From positions 33,971,322 through 34,035,321 of the forward strand of contig JASEVX010000010.1 in the NCBI GenBank assembly GCA_031761405.1: a stretch of DNA of 64,000 nucleotides. Reading direction: 5' to 3'. The stretch's first letter is position 1. Each line of letters starts with the position of its first letter. The notes under the pieces were generated by a model. The model worked only from the letters and a program-made list of their open reading frames with translations. It ran no database searches and was not told the DNA's origin. This document shows, piece after piece, positions 1 through 11,600 of the stretch. The position numbers and the translations under genes were made by a program. This DNA comes from Serripes groenlandicus. Its lineage: Eukaryota; Mollusca; Bivalvia; Cardiida; Cardiidae.

Positions 1-542
1 TGATTTTCGCATGTAACATACAGTCACTGTTTATACACGACATGTGTGTAAGTTATTAAGCCGGGCTACCAGACACAAGAATAAACAGTAGCCCGCCGGG
101 CTTTCATTTGAAAATGACAGTAGCACGAGCAATTATTGTGGTAGCCCGTGGGCTCCGGGCAATGGATTTGTCGGACACTGGCTACAGATTGTTATATGTT
201 GGTTAGCTAGAAAGGCAAATCACGTAACGTTGACCTTGTGTATCGTCCGTTTCAATTGAGTAACTTAAAGGGATTGTGTTAGTCCGATTTGTTGAATCAG
301 CAGTAAGGACGCAGTTCCATTTTATAATTAGATTGGTATTAACAATGGAAGACTCCTAATGTTGTTGGTCGCGAGTAGGCAGATTTCGCTTTTTCATACT
401 AACCGTTTAAATGTTGGAAATTTGTTAATACTATGCCAACAGTATAGAACCAGGAAATCTGCTTATACGGCTTTTTCAATCTTGGCTGCTCAACTCAATA
501 GATTATCTTGTTATTCCTGTAATTGGCTATAAACTCTTCTAA
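1..542. other. Left flank of the inverted duplication, no gene seen
   Basis: No coding sequence is recognisable. Positions 60-165 contain several short GC-rich direct and inverted repeats built on GTAGCCCG/CGGGCT, unlike the AT-rich surroundings. Positions about 505-560 resemble 6275-6330 and the reverse complement of about 40945-41000, so an interspersed repeat ends at the outer boundary of the duplication. Confidence 0.5.
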
Positions 543-566
543 ATTTAAAGATAGACAATAAACATT

Positions 567-589
567 AAAAAAAAAAAAAAAAAAAAAAA
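567..589. repeat. Poly-A tract at the outer duplication boundary
   Basis: A run of more than 20 A lies about 20 bp inside the left arm. The equivalent place in the right arm (about 47543-47550) has only a short T run in the opposite orientation, so the tract has changed length since duplication, or it is the tail of a retroposed sequence. Confidence 0.8.
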
Positions 590-1601
590 TACCAGTCATA
601 ACAATGACAGTCAAATCGCACACTAGTGAAACCGCTTTTCAATATTTTTCTATAACACTTTTGTAAGACCAGATGACGAATATTAGGTATCATAATAGAC
701 CTCGCTGAATCGAAAGATTATATGAGTTGTGCTTGCTCTGGGACTGCCCTTTTAAACAGTGTGAAATAAACCTGCCAGCGCATACAGCATGCTAAAGATC
801 CAAATGATTGATGCTTGAAGAAAAAAGTTACTAAACAACTTTCTATGATTACTTTCCGAAAAGTGGAGATCAAGCTAAGGCTGTGCTGTTGGACTGATCT
901 GGATATGAACTGCTTGAACATGCCTTAAGGCTGTTATAGCCTCAACATGTAGAAATATACCAAATTATGTTCGTCTGACGTAACTCATTCCGTTCGGTTT
1001 TAAGTCGGGTTCGATTGCGAAGGGATTTAACCAGACTATTACAATCGAAACGATTATAACGGATGTTGACCGTATAGTCGCCATAAAAATGTATGCACTC
1101 TGTAACATTGTTTACCAATTATTATTGAAAACTCAAAATAGGCAAATGCCATGTTTGAATTTCTTCCAAATTACGCAGTATCCGTTGAAAACATGCTTCT
1201 GGAAATACACATATTTATTGTTTTCATTCAGTATGTTAAACGAAAGTTGGTTAATTCCGTGAGATGGCCGAACACACCCTAGTTACATACATGTACTAAT
1301 GCTCAGTATTGGCGGAAGGATCGGATGTCAAGCCTTATTTTTGCTTTCCATCTTGGATGAATAAATAGTCTGCCGAATAAAAGCCAATATGTTGTTTGTT
1401 TACAAAAGGAACATAAGTTAAATTTATCTTTTATGATGTTTAACGTATCGAAAAAAGTACACGCTTGGTTCTTTATTGCGCATTGCACTATACAAGGGAA
1501 ACAACTCCTATTATTATACCTCACGTGACTTTGTAATGTTAAATTCTCATATACTCATCATGGGCAATTTCTTACTGTTTCATGCTAACAGTACGTTTTT
1601 G

Positions 1602-1731
1602 ACCGGTTAACAGTATACTGTTACATGGCAGGCGCGTGAAAATGTTGGTTATGCACGTGCATGACGTCATTTCAAACAAAAACGTCACCTTTCAGATGTG
1701 TGTGCCATGTAACAGTATACTGTTAACCGGT
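1602..1731. mobile_element. MITE with 29-bp terminal inverted repeats
   Basis: Positions 1602-1630 are repeated exactly in inverted orientation at 1703-1731. The repeats contain AACAGTATACTGTT, itself a palindrome. The internal 72 bp has no coding capacity. It lies in a left-arm segment missing from the right arm, so it inserted after the duplication or was lost from the other copy. No transposase family can be assigned from the ends alone. Confidence 0.75.
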
Positions 1732-1840
1732 ATATTCATATGTGTGTGTTACATTGTTGTAGATCTACCCATGTTCACATCCCCTACAAAGGTACAGAAT
1801 AAATTAAATAAAGTTGTAATTTTGTTCGGTATAATAAAAT

Positions 1841-1980
1841 AAATATTGCATGGCTTCCAGTGTGACAGTACATATTGTCAACATTCGGTAAAATACTGTT
1901 AACCTCGGCTTCGCCTCGGGTAACAGTATTTTCCTCATGTTGACAATATGTACTGTCACACTGGAAGCCATGCAATATTT
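1841..1980. mobile_element. Foldback (hairpin) MITE
   Basis: The two halves, 1841-1902 and 1921-1980, form a near-perfect inverted repeat that starts AAATATTGCA and ends TGCAATATTT. A small GC-rich tip, CCTCGGCTTCGCCTCGG at about 1903-1919, separates the halves. The short reading frames over it are hairpin artefacts. It is absent from the corresponding place in the right arm (near 45880-45950). Confidence 0.8.
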
Positions 1981-2461
1981 ATATAATTTACTGTTGAAGG
2001 AAAGTTTCATGTACTGTACACATTAACACAAAGCAATGTATAATTCATTCAGCGGAGTAAAGCGAAATCGACTTCTCTTCTATGCAAGGCTTCACGTAGG
2101 ATGTAATCACACACGTATTATTGTGTAAAGTGTCCACATATAGTCATATTGTGTTGATACTTTCGCTTTCTATTTCCTTCTTTGAAGATTGTTATGCTTT
2201 AAACCCCAAACAAATGCAATACACATTTCTATTAATTAAAAACATACTTTCTGTTTTTATTGTGTATGCATTAAGCTTGTAAAAGAAACAAACTTAACAG
2301 AATATTGACCCTTGTCGTTTTTCGTAGCCATTCACAAACTCTTATCCATTTTGTCTTTATACTTTCAATATCTATGAATTTATTTAATTTTTGGCTTTTT
2401 CATGTGTACTCGATTATCAGTACTCCTAACTACTTTGATTATTTTGTGTTTTCCTTTTCAG

Positions 2462-2619
2462 TTGCAATGCTCATATCATTCGTAATTGCCTCGTTACTAA
2501 CAGTATACTTTATATCGCGAATCCTGGTGAACTACCGAGCTCATCTTAAGGAGATGTTTAAGGGATCTTACAGACACCTTCCGTTTAACCCGGAAGACAG
2601 AGACGCCCACATCATATTG
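2462..2619 (+). CDS. Copy A exon 1 of 6: transmembrane helix and basic loop
   Basis: The acceptor is the pyrimidine-rich TTTTCCTTTTCAG ending at 2461; the donor is GTCAGT at 2620, the same non-consensus donor as in copy B. The exon encodes a helix (VAMLISFVIASLLTVYFISR) and a basic loop ending RDAHIIL. An alternative acceptor at 2420 would also stay open, but only the 2461 acceptor fits the phase of the upstream exon known for copy B. Confidence 0.8.
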
Positions 2620-5600
2620 GTCAGTTAAATGTTTACCTTACGTGCTCTCCAAATTTCATTAGAATCAAAATAAATTACTTCACTATACGTATATCCAGGA
2701 ACTGTAATATAGTGTCCCTGGTATATCTGATCTTATTACTCCTACAAACGCCCGTGCCATACAATCGAAACATTAGGTAATCACCGCTTCTTTATCTCGT
2801 TTATTTGAATGGGTAATGTTACATGTTTTATACCGAACGATTTGTCAGCGACAATTGTATTGGCTGACGCAAAGGTCAATCTGAGCCGATCTATATAGGA
2901 TATACAAGCCAGCGAAGTTTACGTCTTGTTTTAATGATATTTATGCTATTCTGGTGTTGTCTGTATTTCAAACATTTGATAATTAAATATAACTTTGACA
3001 TCCAGAAATTTGAGGTTAAATTTTTATTACAGAGTTATAAAACTTTGTGGAAAAGGCGAATTTGCCGTTTTCGTTTGTTTGGTTATTTCTCATTATTACA
3101 AACGAGTTTCAATATTGATGAGTGATCGAGTCTATCACCGTTTTATCTTTTCAATTTGATATGATTTATGTCATAGGGGCCTAACAAAAAAGAGAGAAAA
3201 ACAAAAAGAGAAAATGTATTAAAAGATGGCACTTAAGGAATTATATGTTGCATCTGAAACAATATTTGTTATTGTTGTATAGTGCCCATCCGTTTTGCTT
3301 AGTGCTGCTTTGCACAATTGTCAAAATCTGTATACAAAATAAGTGCCTTACAGTTGATGCATGAAAATACAAGTTTTTGGATTCTGCTTCCCACGAGCCC
3401 TTGCTCTTACAATTTCCAGTTTTGTCGTGCTCTGTGTAAAATCCAAGTGTAGTTCAATAAAATCTCCCAGGACATACGTGATCATATTTTATAATGGACA
3501 CTGGTTGGTATAAGTTATTTGAAACTTTCTGCGACTAACTGGCGTATACATATTCAAGCTGGCTATGTGTTTGTTCAATAACGTCGCAAGATGGTTGTGA
3601 TGGATTAGGGTTTAACGCCGTTGTCAACTATTTTCAGTCATATCACATCGGCCATGAGATTTCTTGCTTTCTCACCCCAGTATTCCATACAACAATCTCT
3701 CTAGGTAACTGGCTGCTTTTCCACATAATCTGTTAGTCCTCATAATCCATAGATTGACAGATAGCGTCGCTATCGACATGCCTATCGGGATTAGCAGAAC
3801 ACGGCTTATCAATTAAAATATCTTGATAGTTGAAGTTAATTATCTTAGTCAGACGATGATCACATAGTGGTCTTTTTAAAACTTTGTCTAAATCGACATC
3901 GATTTCATTTTCAGGTGATATATTTGCTGTTGTTTACGTTATCATTGTTGGATTCAAAACGTTTTTCACTTGGTCAAGCTTTATATTTTTGATAACATTT
4001 TGGGCTTATAGGAGGTGTATGCTTTTTGAATATCTTGAATGAAGAATGACTACAGTACTATAATGAAACTATCATTTCTAGTTTTTCATTTACAACAACA
4101 GTTTTTAATATATTTCTTTACGCTGATTTCAAAAAATCAAAATATAAACCTTTTTCCTGAATCCATTCGACATATTGTCTTTGTGTTAAAGAAATTCAGT
4201 GTGTGTTTCAACAAATAAAATCGGAAAAGGGACTAATGAACAAAAACGACATTGACACAAACGGTCAATGTCACATGGAAACTAACATTTTAAAATTTCG
4301 AGTTTATTTGGCCAATGGCAATTAGGATAAAATGCTTACTTTTATTGTAGCTTTTGGTAAAGCCAGAAAGCCTTCCATTTATAACTAAATGAAAAACAGG
4401 ACAGAGTGTAAGTAGTTCTGAGGTCTTCTTGACCATCGGCCTGGCAAAAATAACAACATGACTGATAAACTAAATTTATTATTACAGTCGGACAGTCTGG
4501 ACTATGCCGGTTCACAGATTGCCTACATCCTATGGGGTGAGTATTTTGACCATAAGGTATTAGAGTATGTAATATATCGAGTCATAGCTTGTCTTCATAC
4601 TATATGGTGAGTATATTAACCTTTAAGTCTTACAGTCTGCACTATGCCAGGTCACAGATAGTCTACATACTATATGGTTGACTTCTAGGTATAAAAATCT
4701 GTTCTATACCGTGTCACAAATTGCCTACATACTATAGGGTGGTATATTGACCTTTAAGTCTTACTGTCTGTACTATGCAGGGTCGCATATTCCCTACATA
4801 ATATAGGATGAGTATATAAACCTTTAAGTCTTACAGTCTGTACTATGCCGGGTCACATATTCCCTACACACTATAGGGTGAGTATTTTAACCTTTAAGTT
4901 TTACGTACTAAACAGGGTCACATATCCCCTACATACTATAGGGTGAGTATGTTAACCTTTAAGTCTTACAGTCTGTACTATGCCGGGTCACATATTCCCT
5001 TCATACTATATGTTGAGTATATTAACCTTTAATTCTTACAGTATTCTATGTCGGGTCATAGATTACCTACATACTATATGGCGAGCATATTAACTTTTAA
5101 GAACCTTTAAGTTCTTACAGTTTGTTCAATGCCGGGTCACAGATTACTTACATACTATAAGGTGAGTATATTAATATTAAGTCTTGCAGTCTGTACTGTG
5201 CAGCATCATAGATTACCAACATAATATAGGGTGAGCATATTAACTTTTAAGTCTTACAGTCTGTATTATGTCGGGTCACATATTACCTACATACTATAAG
5301 GTGAACATATTAACCTTTACGTCTTACAATCTGTACTATGCCGGGTCATATATTACCTACATACTTTAGGGTGAGCATATTGACCTTTAAGTCTTACAGT
5401 CTGTACTATGCCAGGTCACATATTGCCTACATTCTATGGGGAAAGTACATTGCCTTTAAGGTCTTACAGTCTGTACTATGCCGGGTCACAGATTCCCTAC
5501 ATACTAAAAGGTAAGTATATTTACCTTTAAGTCTTACAGTTTGTACTATTCGGGGTCACATATTCCCTACATGGTATGGAGTAAGTTTTTTAATCATTAA

Positions 5601-8600
5601 GTTATTAAGTCTGTACTATGCTAGGTCAAATATTGTCTACATAGTATGGGTGAGTATTTTGGCCTTTATAACCACCTGTATTTTAAATAATATTTTTAAT
5701 TCGAAAACCACAGGCAAACATGTTACTGACGTACAACATGCAGCACCAAAATCTGGCTTAAACTTCACTTAGCATATCTTCTTCGTGTTTAACCTGAAAT
5801 TTTCCTGATACATTTAAATATGTGCAAAATCTCACAATTAACTTTTCCCGCATGTAGATGCAGTCTGTAATATCAGTAGCAGACGGCCTTAGCACACATT
5901 GTGGCAATAGCTGCAATATTCATAATGATTTTATATTATATAAAATAATGTTTTTAATAATTTGTATTTTCTTTATCTAGCCTAGACGTTTTCAAAGGGG
6001 TCAAATGCAGATTTGTAATATGTAGGACTTATTTGTTATGAACTGAGAAGGTTTCTGACACATGCTTCCATTGTAGGACGGTCTTAGTTTGTTTACCCAG
6101 GGATCATGAATAAGTGATCTGTCGCCGTGATAAAACTAAAATAGTGTTAAAAGCGTCGTAAAGCCCAAATAAAATGAAAAATGTAGGACGGACTTGAAAC
6201 ACTTTGGCTGCGCGAACCGGTTGTGTAAAGCATGTGTCAGCGCCGTCAGACCAGGCTCTACAACATGATTATTTAGATATTCCTACAATTGGTATGAACT
6301 CTTCCAAATAAAAGATGGACAATACCATTTGTTAAGTATATACCACAGGGATTCATAATGCTGCAAAACATGTTTTAGTCATTTAACTGGTTTGTGTTCC
6401 AGATCAACGTTTTGGAGTCGCGTAAGGAGAAAAGGGGTTATGTAACATCTCGATGTAGTGAAGATTGACAAACAAATGAAGTTTCTGACGAATATGCTTA
6501 GTTTCGTAATAATTATCATTTTGTAATAAACCGTAGTTCTAGTTTTAACTTCTATACAGTAACTGGAAGTACACCGTTTGGAGCGTAGCGGAGTGGACAA
6601 CCGTAGTGGCCGACGTTGCTGGAAGTGCTGCCTCACTAGTTTCACGCAAATGTATTCCTTTACGTATAAAAGAGACATAAATTATTGTCTTCCATTTACA
6701 GGCTTCATCATCTTCTTTTTGGCCATGACCATCGTTGGAGTTCTACTGGCGTTTTGTATAGTGTTACCACTAACTGGTCAACTACCGATGTCTATCCTGA
6801 TATACGTTCTTAACTTAATGTAAGTGTTTGTAAATTACTATTTGACATAATTTACCTGATCTTGAATATCGTGCAACATTGTGAAGTGGACTTGCGATAT
6901 CTCGAACATGCGATAATTCGAATATATCGTTTAAATCGAACCGATTCATGGGACCGTTCTGTCTTTTTGAAACAGCGTATCAGCAGTTTTAATTGCACAG
7001 ACGGACAATAAGAACTATTGCAACATGCAAACAGGAAATATTCGGGTAAACCTTTTCATTCACACAGTCTCAGTAAAGTCGATCCGTGATAGCTCTGCCG
7101 CTATCAATACTGAGGTCGTGAATTCATGGGTCATGGGTTCGAACCACGGTTCGGCCATTCAATCTTTCCGATGATTGATAAAAGTCCTTGTGACAAGCGT
7201 CATTTGTCTCCACCAGAGGGCTAACTAGTATATGTCGAACGGTAGCCAGTTACCTGGGAAGAATATCGTAGAGAGTACTTATACAAGAAAGCCCGGAAAA
7301 CGCATCAGGTGAATTGGTCGCCGTGATAAAACTGAAATACCATTGAAACGCCGTTTAAATCCAATCTATATATCAACCATAACAGTCTCACTATCTAGTA
7401 TATACTGTCCGCCTACATTAAGAAAGGGCCATATATATATATATATATATATGTATACAACTGCTGACGAAAAGCAACAACATCAGCTTAATTGAAATAA
7501 CGTCAGTAGTCCTTCACGCAGTGTCCTTACGGACATATAACTACACCTTATTTTAAATGACACGGATTACATGTAGGGTATACAACGACCTAAAAAATTA
7601 GGCGGATTGTTCGGTTGGCAATTTTGATGTGGTATATCATGAGAACATTCATTTATGAACCTTGTCGCTACCTTGGACCAGGTCGTTTGAGACGTTTTTT
7701 CTGCGGAAAGTATTGCCGCATCGAGCAAAGGGATAACATTTCGTTACACACCTTGTCATTGTTGTTATACTATATGGACCGTATAGAGGGGCTATTAATA
7801 GTGACACGGAACGGATTCCCTAAATCATCCTTGCGATCATTTGTTATCATGCGTGTGGAGTTTTTTTGAGTATTTTAACAAGATGTTGTGTGTTTTCCCC
7901 ATTTTCTTCTGTAATGGAAATTCGGACGCCTGTGATTAGACTAGGTTAAAAACGATACCAAACATGGAATTGGAATGTCACTGAAATATGATGTGACGTC
8001 ATTGACATATGCTTTTACGTCATTCAAAATGAGGTAGTTGGGCGTGTTATAAATTACATTCTATGTGTAAATAATTGTTTAAAATATAGAAATTCGTAGT
8101 ATTTTCTTCATGCTGTCTTAAAAGTTATGCATAATATATACTAAAAGAAAATTTATGTTGCAGTAGCGATACATATTTTAGTATGGTCTACTCGGGGCGT
8201 GCACATTTTGACATATCTCTCGACCTTAGGTTTTGCGAGATATCATCTCTATCCACCTCCTTCGTAGTACAATATTAAAACCAGCATCACTACTGCAACC
8301 TAACATTCCCTATGTATTTACATTAAGATATAGAGGATAATTGTTTGTTTCAGTGTATTATCGAAGTTTCTTTTATCGAGTGTAAAGCAAAGGGTGATTA
8401 TTTCATGAGTTTTTTATTTCTCTAATGCTTTCAATGAATTTCTGAAGGTTCTGTGGTTAAAAAAGTCACACAACTTATGTTGACTAGTAATTAATTCCCA
8501 CGTATGGAGCTCCAATCGCAGTCCCCGTGATGTTGGCGTTTTCTTTTTAAAGTAGACACTTTGGTTGAATATTTAGCGGGTAATATTGAAGAAAACTTAC

Positions 8601-11600
8601 TTTAATGTTTTAAAATAAATATTTTGAGGGACAAACTATAGTTTATATCGTAAGTTGGGCGAGCCATATCTACGGAACTCTTTCTTCGGTTATTTATGTG
8701 GATGATATTCATCCGCCCATTGTGGAATAGTTTGGAAGGTTTCGCACAAAATTACATAATGTATATTTTAACCATAGTGATACCTTTTAAATGTAAAGGA
8801 TTATACTTATTTCAATTGTCAATATTTCGAGGGGATTTTTTGGATGGAAGCCATTTGCAAAGGAATTATGTTTGATATCGCTGAACATTTTCAGTCAAAC
8901 GGGGCGACTCGATCGACAACTTATTTTCTTACAAGATGGCTAGATCCATCTTAAGGATGAAAACAGGCGACGTACATTATTCCTATGTAATAAGAATATG
9001 CCTACTCTAAAACTCTATTCTTATGATAACATTACATCCGATTTATTCGATGTCTGTTACTTGTTACATTCATATATGTGTTTATACTTTGCCTGCAAAC
9101 ACAATGTAAACAGTACAATGTGTACATATGAAAATCTAGCTTCATTCCCGTGTTCCTCCCTTGTACCTGATTTGAAGACTCCTGGTTATAGTCACTCAAG
9201 CACGATTATCCGCAATCATTCAAACTAGAGAAAGATATTGCATATACTATCCAAAATACAATAGATATACAGTTAAGTACAGGTTCTTGCATAAGTGCAG
9301 AACAAATATGTCGACGTGTGTATTCACTGGTAAATGGAAGTAAAACTCCTACATTTACGTAGGCATACGTTCAATCATATATCGTTTCCCTTGTTCTCAA
9401 CAATTGATATATATATACATTCCTTTTAGATATGGCAATTACTAATGGGCTTCCTTCGGGTCAAATAATCATTCTGATACCCAGAGACACAGTTGTGTTG
9501 ATTGACGTCATAAAATGTAGGCCTAATTGGTCTATTCAATGTGTTATCACACATTAAGATGCACATATCATATTTATGGTATCGTTAAGTCGAGTTGCTA
9601 CTCGTTTTGAGACTCATTTTTCCCCCCATAAATTCTGTCAACAACATGGAGAAATAGAAGTACCGTCAATTGAAAAGTCATAATCTCACTGAGAAAATCA
9701 TAATCTCACCGATTAGATTATAGGGTTATAATTCACTGACAAATTTCTATAACTTATAGGTAAGCAATAAAGAAGTAGTTACTGTGTACATATGTTATGC
9801 GTTATTCTTCTATTTACACAGTCCACCGATACTGGTGATTCAGATACAGAGGATCATAAAAAAGGTCTTTTGTAAATGGAGACTTCTGGAGACGAGAACT
9901 TCAATAGACCAGAATGGTGAAGAATCGGTTAAACGCGTTTTAGCTTTGAAAAACAGGTAAGTTCCATAATGCATTCACTGATGAATGCATCCTCGACAAC
10001 TCAGTGGATTCGCGTCAACTCGAAAATGTCGTTACTCGTACTAATCGTTCATCTCGAACCCCTTCCTAAAACAGATCTGCCTTTACAAAGCTACAGTTCT
10101 GATTGGTCATACGATACTTGTTTGATTGGGTATTACCATTCGATCTTTAAGAATAAAACGAAACTGACTATATGAATAAATAAATACATACATACATTTT
10201 AGTAAGATCGGCAGAGGATATTGCCTTTAGCTATTTACAATTGAAATATGGCAAAGGCAGAGAAGGGAATACGAAGTAAATACATATGAATTACAAATAA
10301 ACAAATAACCAATAGAGAACACAACAAAGCAAGGATTTAAAGGGTGTATTTCATGTGTAAGCATTTTCATTGGGTATACAAACATCGCGATAGAAAAAAG
10401 TACTATTAGGATAAGTTAGAAAAAGTTGAAAAACGATTAGCAGCATCAATTTTGTAATAATTCATTGACAGTAGTTTATGCAATCAGAGTGTTCAATAGT
10501 TGTTTTCTTTTGGTCATCGATTAATTTATATATTTTGATACTTTCAATAATGTTATGGCATTTGTACAAGCCGTTATGTCGAAAGCATTATTCAGTTAGG
10601 GCCATGCAATATATCCAATGTATTGTTTACGTAAAGTGTCATACTGAGGGAAACATAAAAGGAAAGGAAATTTTGACTCCACGACTTCCATGTTACATAG
10701 TTTACAAAGACGATTATTTATATATAAATCTATCGGTTTTGAATTTACAAACATATGACAATTGTGAAGTGTTATTAATATAGCTATACCAATTTTGTAT
10801 GAACTGATCTCTCAATCTGCTTTTTAATGCATTGAATGGAGGTGGGGGGGTTGTTGATATAAGCATTATTATCTAAATAACCGAAACCTAGATGCTCAAT
10901 AACACTCATCATTTTGCGCGACCAGCAATTCTAGGTCACGTTGTTTAATTGGTCAAGGTATATAAAATGCATTATTGAGTCAGACGATTTGAGAATTTTA
11001 TAATTGAATTTTAAAGATATCTCTTTAGCAAGTATATTTAGAAGAAAACGTCCAAGTTCACCGTAAACTGCATAGTTTGGAGTTTGTTAACTTACTCCCA
11101 TTACAAAAACGTATGTGAAGTTATATCAATGAATTAATAGTTGTAGATTCCCTTAACCTAAGACCCATACAAAAGAATGGGACCGACCACTGAATAAAAA
11201 AGAGTCAGTTTACATTTTAAATCTAATTAAAGACAATCAAATAATCCCGTTAGGCTGTGATTGCTTCCAGTGCCTGGTCGTGTAACTGTTTATCAGCAGT
11301 GATTAAATTTCAATTTCATCGGTGTCAATATATAAGCGTTCCCAAACAGGATGATGACCTCTGCTAAAAACGCAGACTTTTGTTTTGGATTTGTTAATTT
11401 ACAAACCCCATTTTGACGAATATCTATAAACGTTATCTATTTGAAGTTAAAGAGTTTTTTGGTTCGTTGTAAATAACACAATCTCATCTGCAAACAGAAT
11501 CAGATAGATAGAATAATGTTCAAGTCATGTTCGTCGAAATGGTTCAAGTCAATCGAGGCCACAATATCATTAACAAAGAGAAGGAATAACAAAAGTGATA

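Noticed and set aside
1784..2010. Two overlapping minus-strand frames
   Set aside because: They lie across a foldback hairpin whose arms read through in both directions; no coding signal.
2305..2461. Extension of the copy A exon upstream of 2462 (possible longer exon or start codon)
   Set aside because: The stretch is hydrophobic and partly kept in copy B, but the pyrimidine-rich acceptor at 2461 and the phase of exon 50935-51067 fit a start at 2462 better.
4540..5665. CRISPR array
   Set aside because: The spacing is regular, but units are degenerate copies of the neighbouring exon without unique spacers, and the genome is eukaryotic.
10478..10783. 101-codon plus-strand frame
   Set aside because: It lies opposite the C-terminal region of the minus-strand LINE, which gives recognisable LINE peptide on the other strand.
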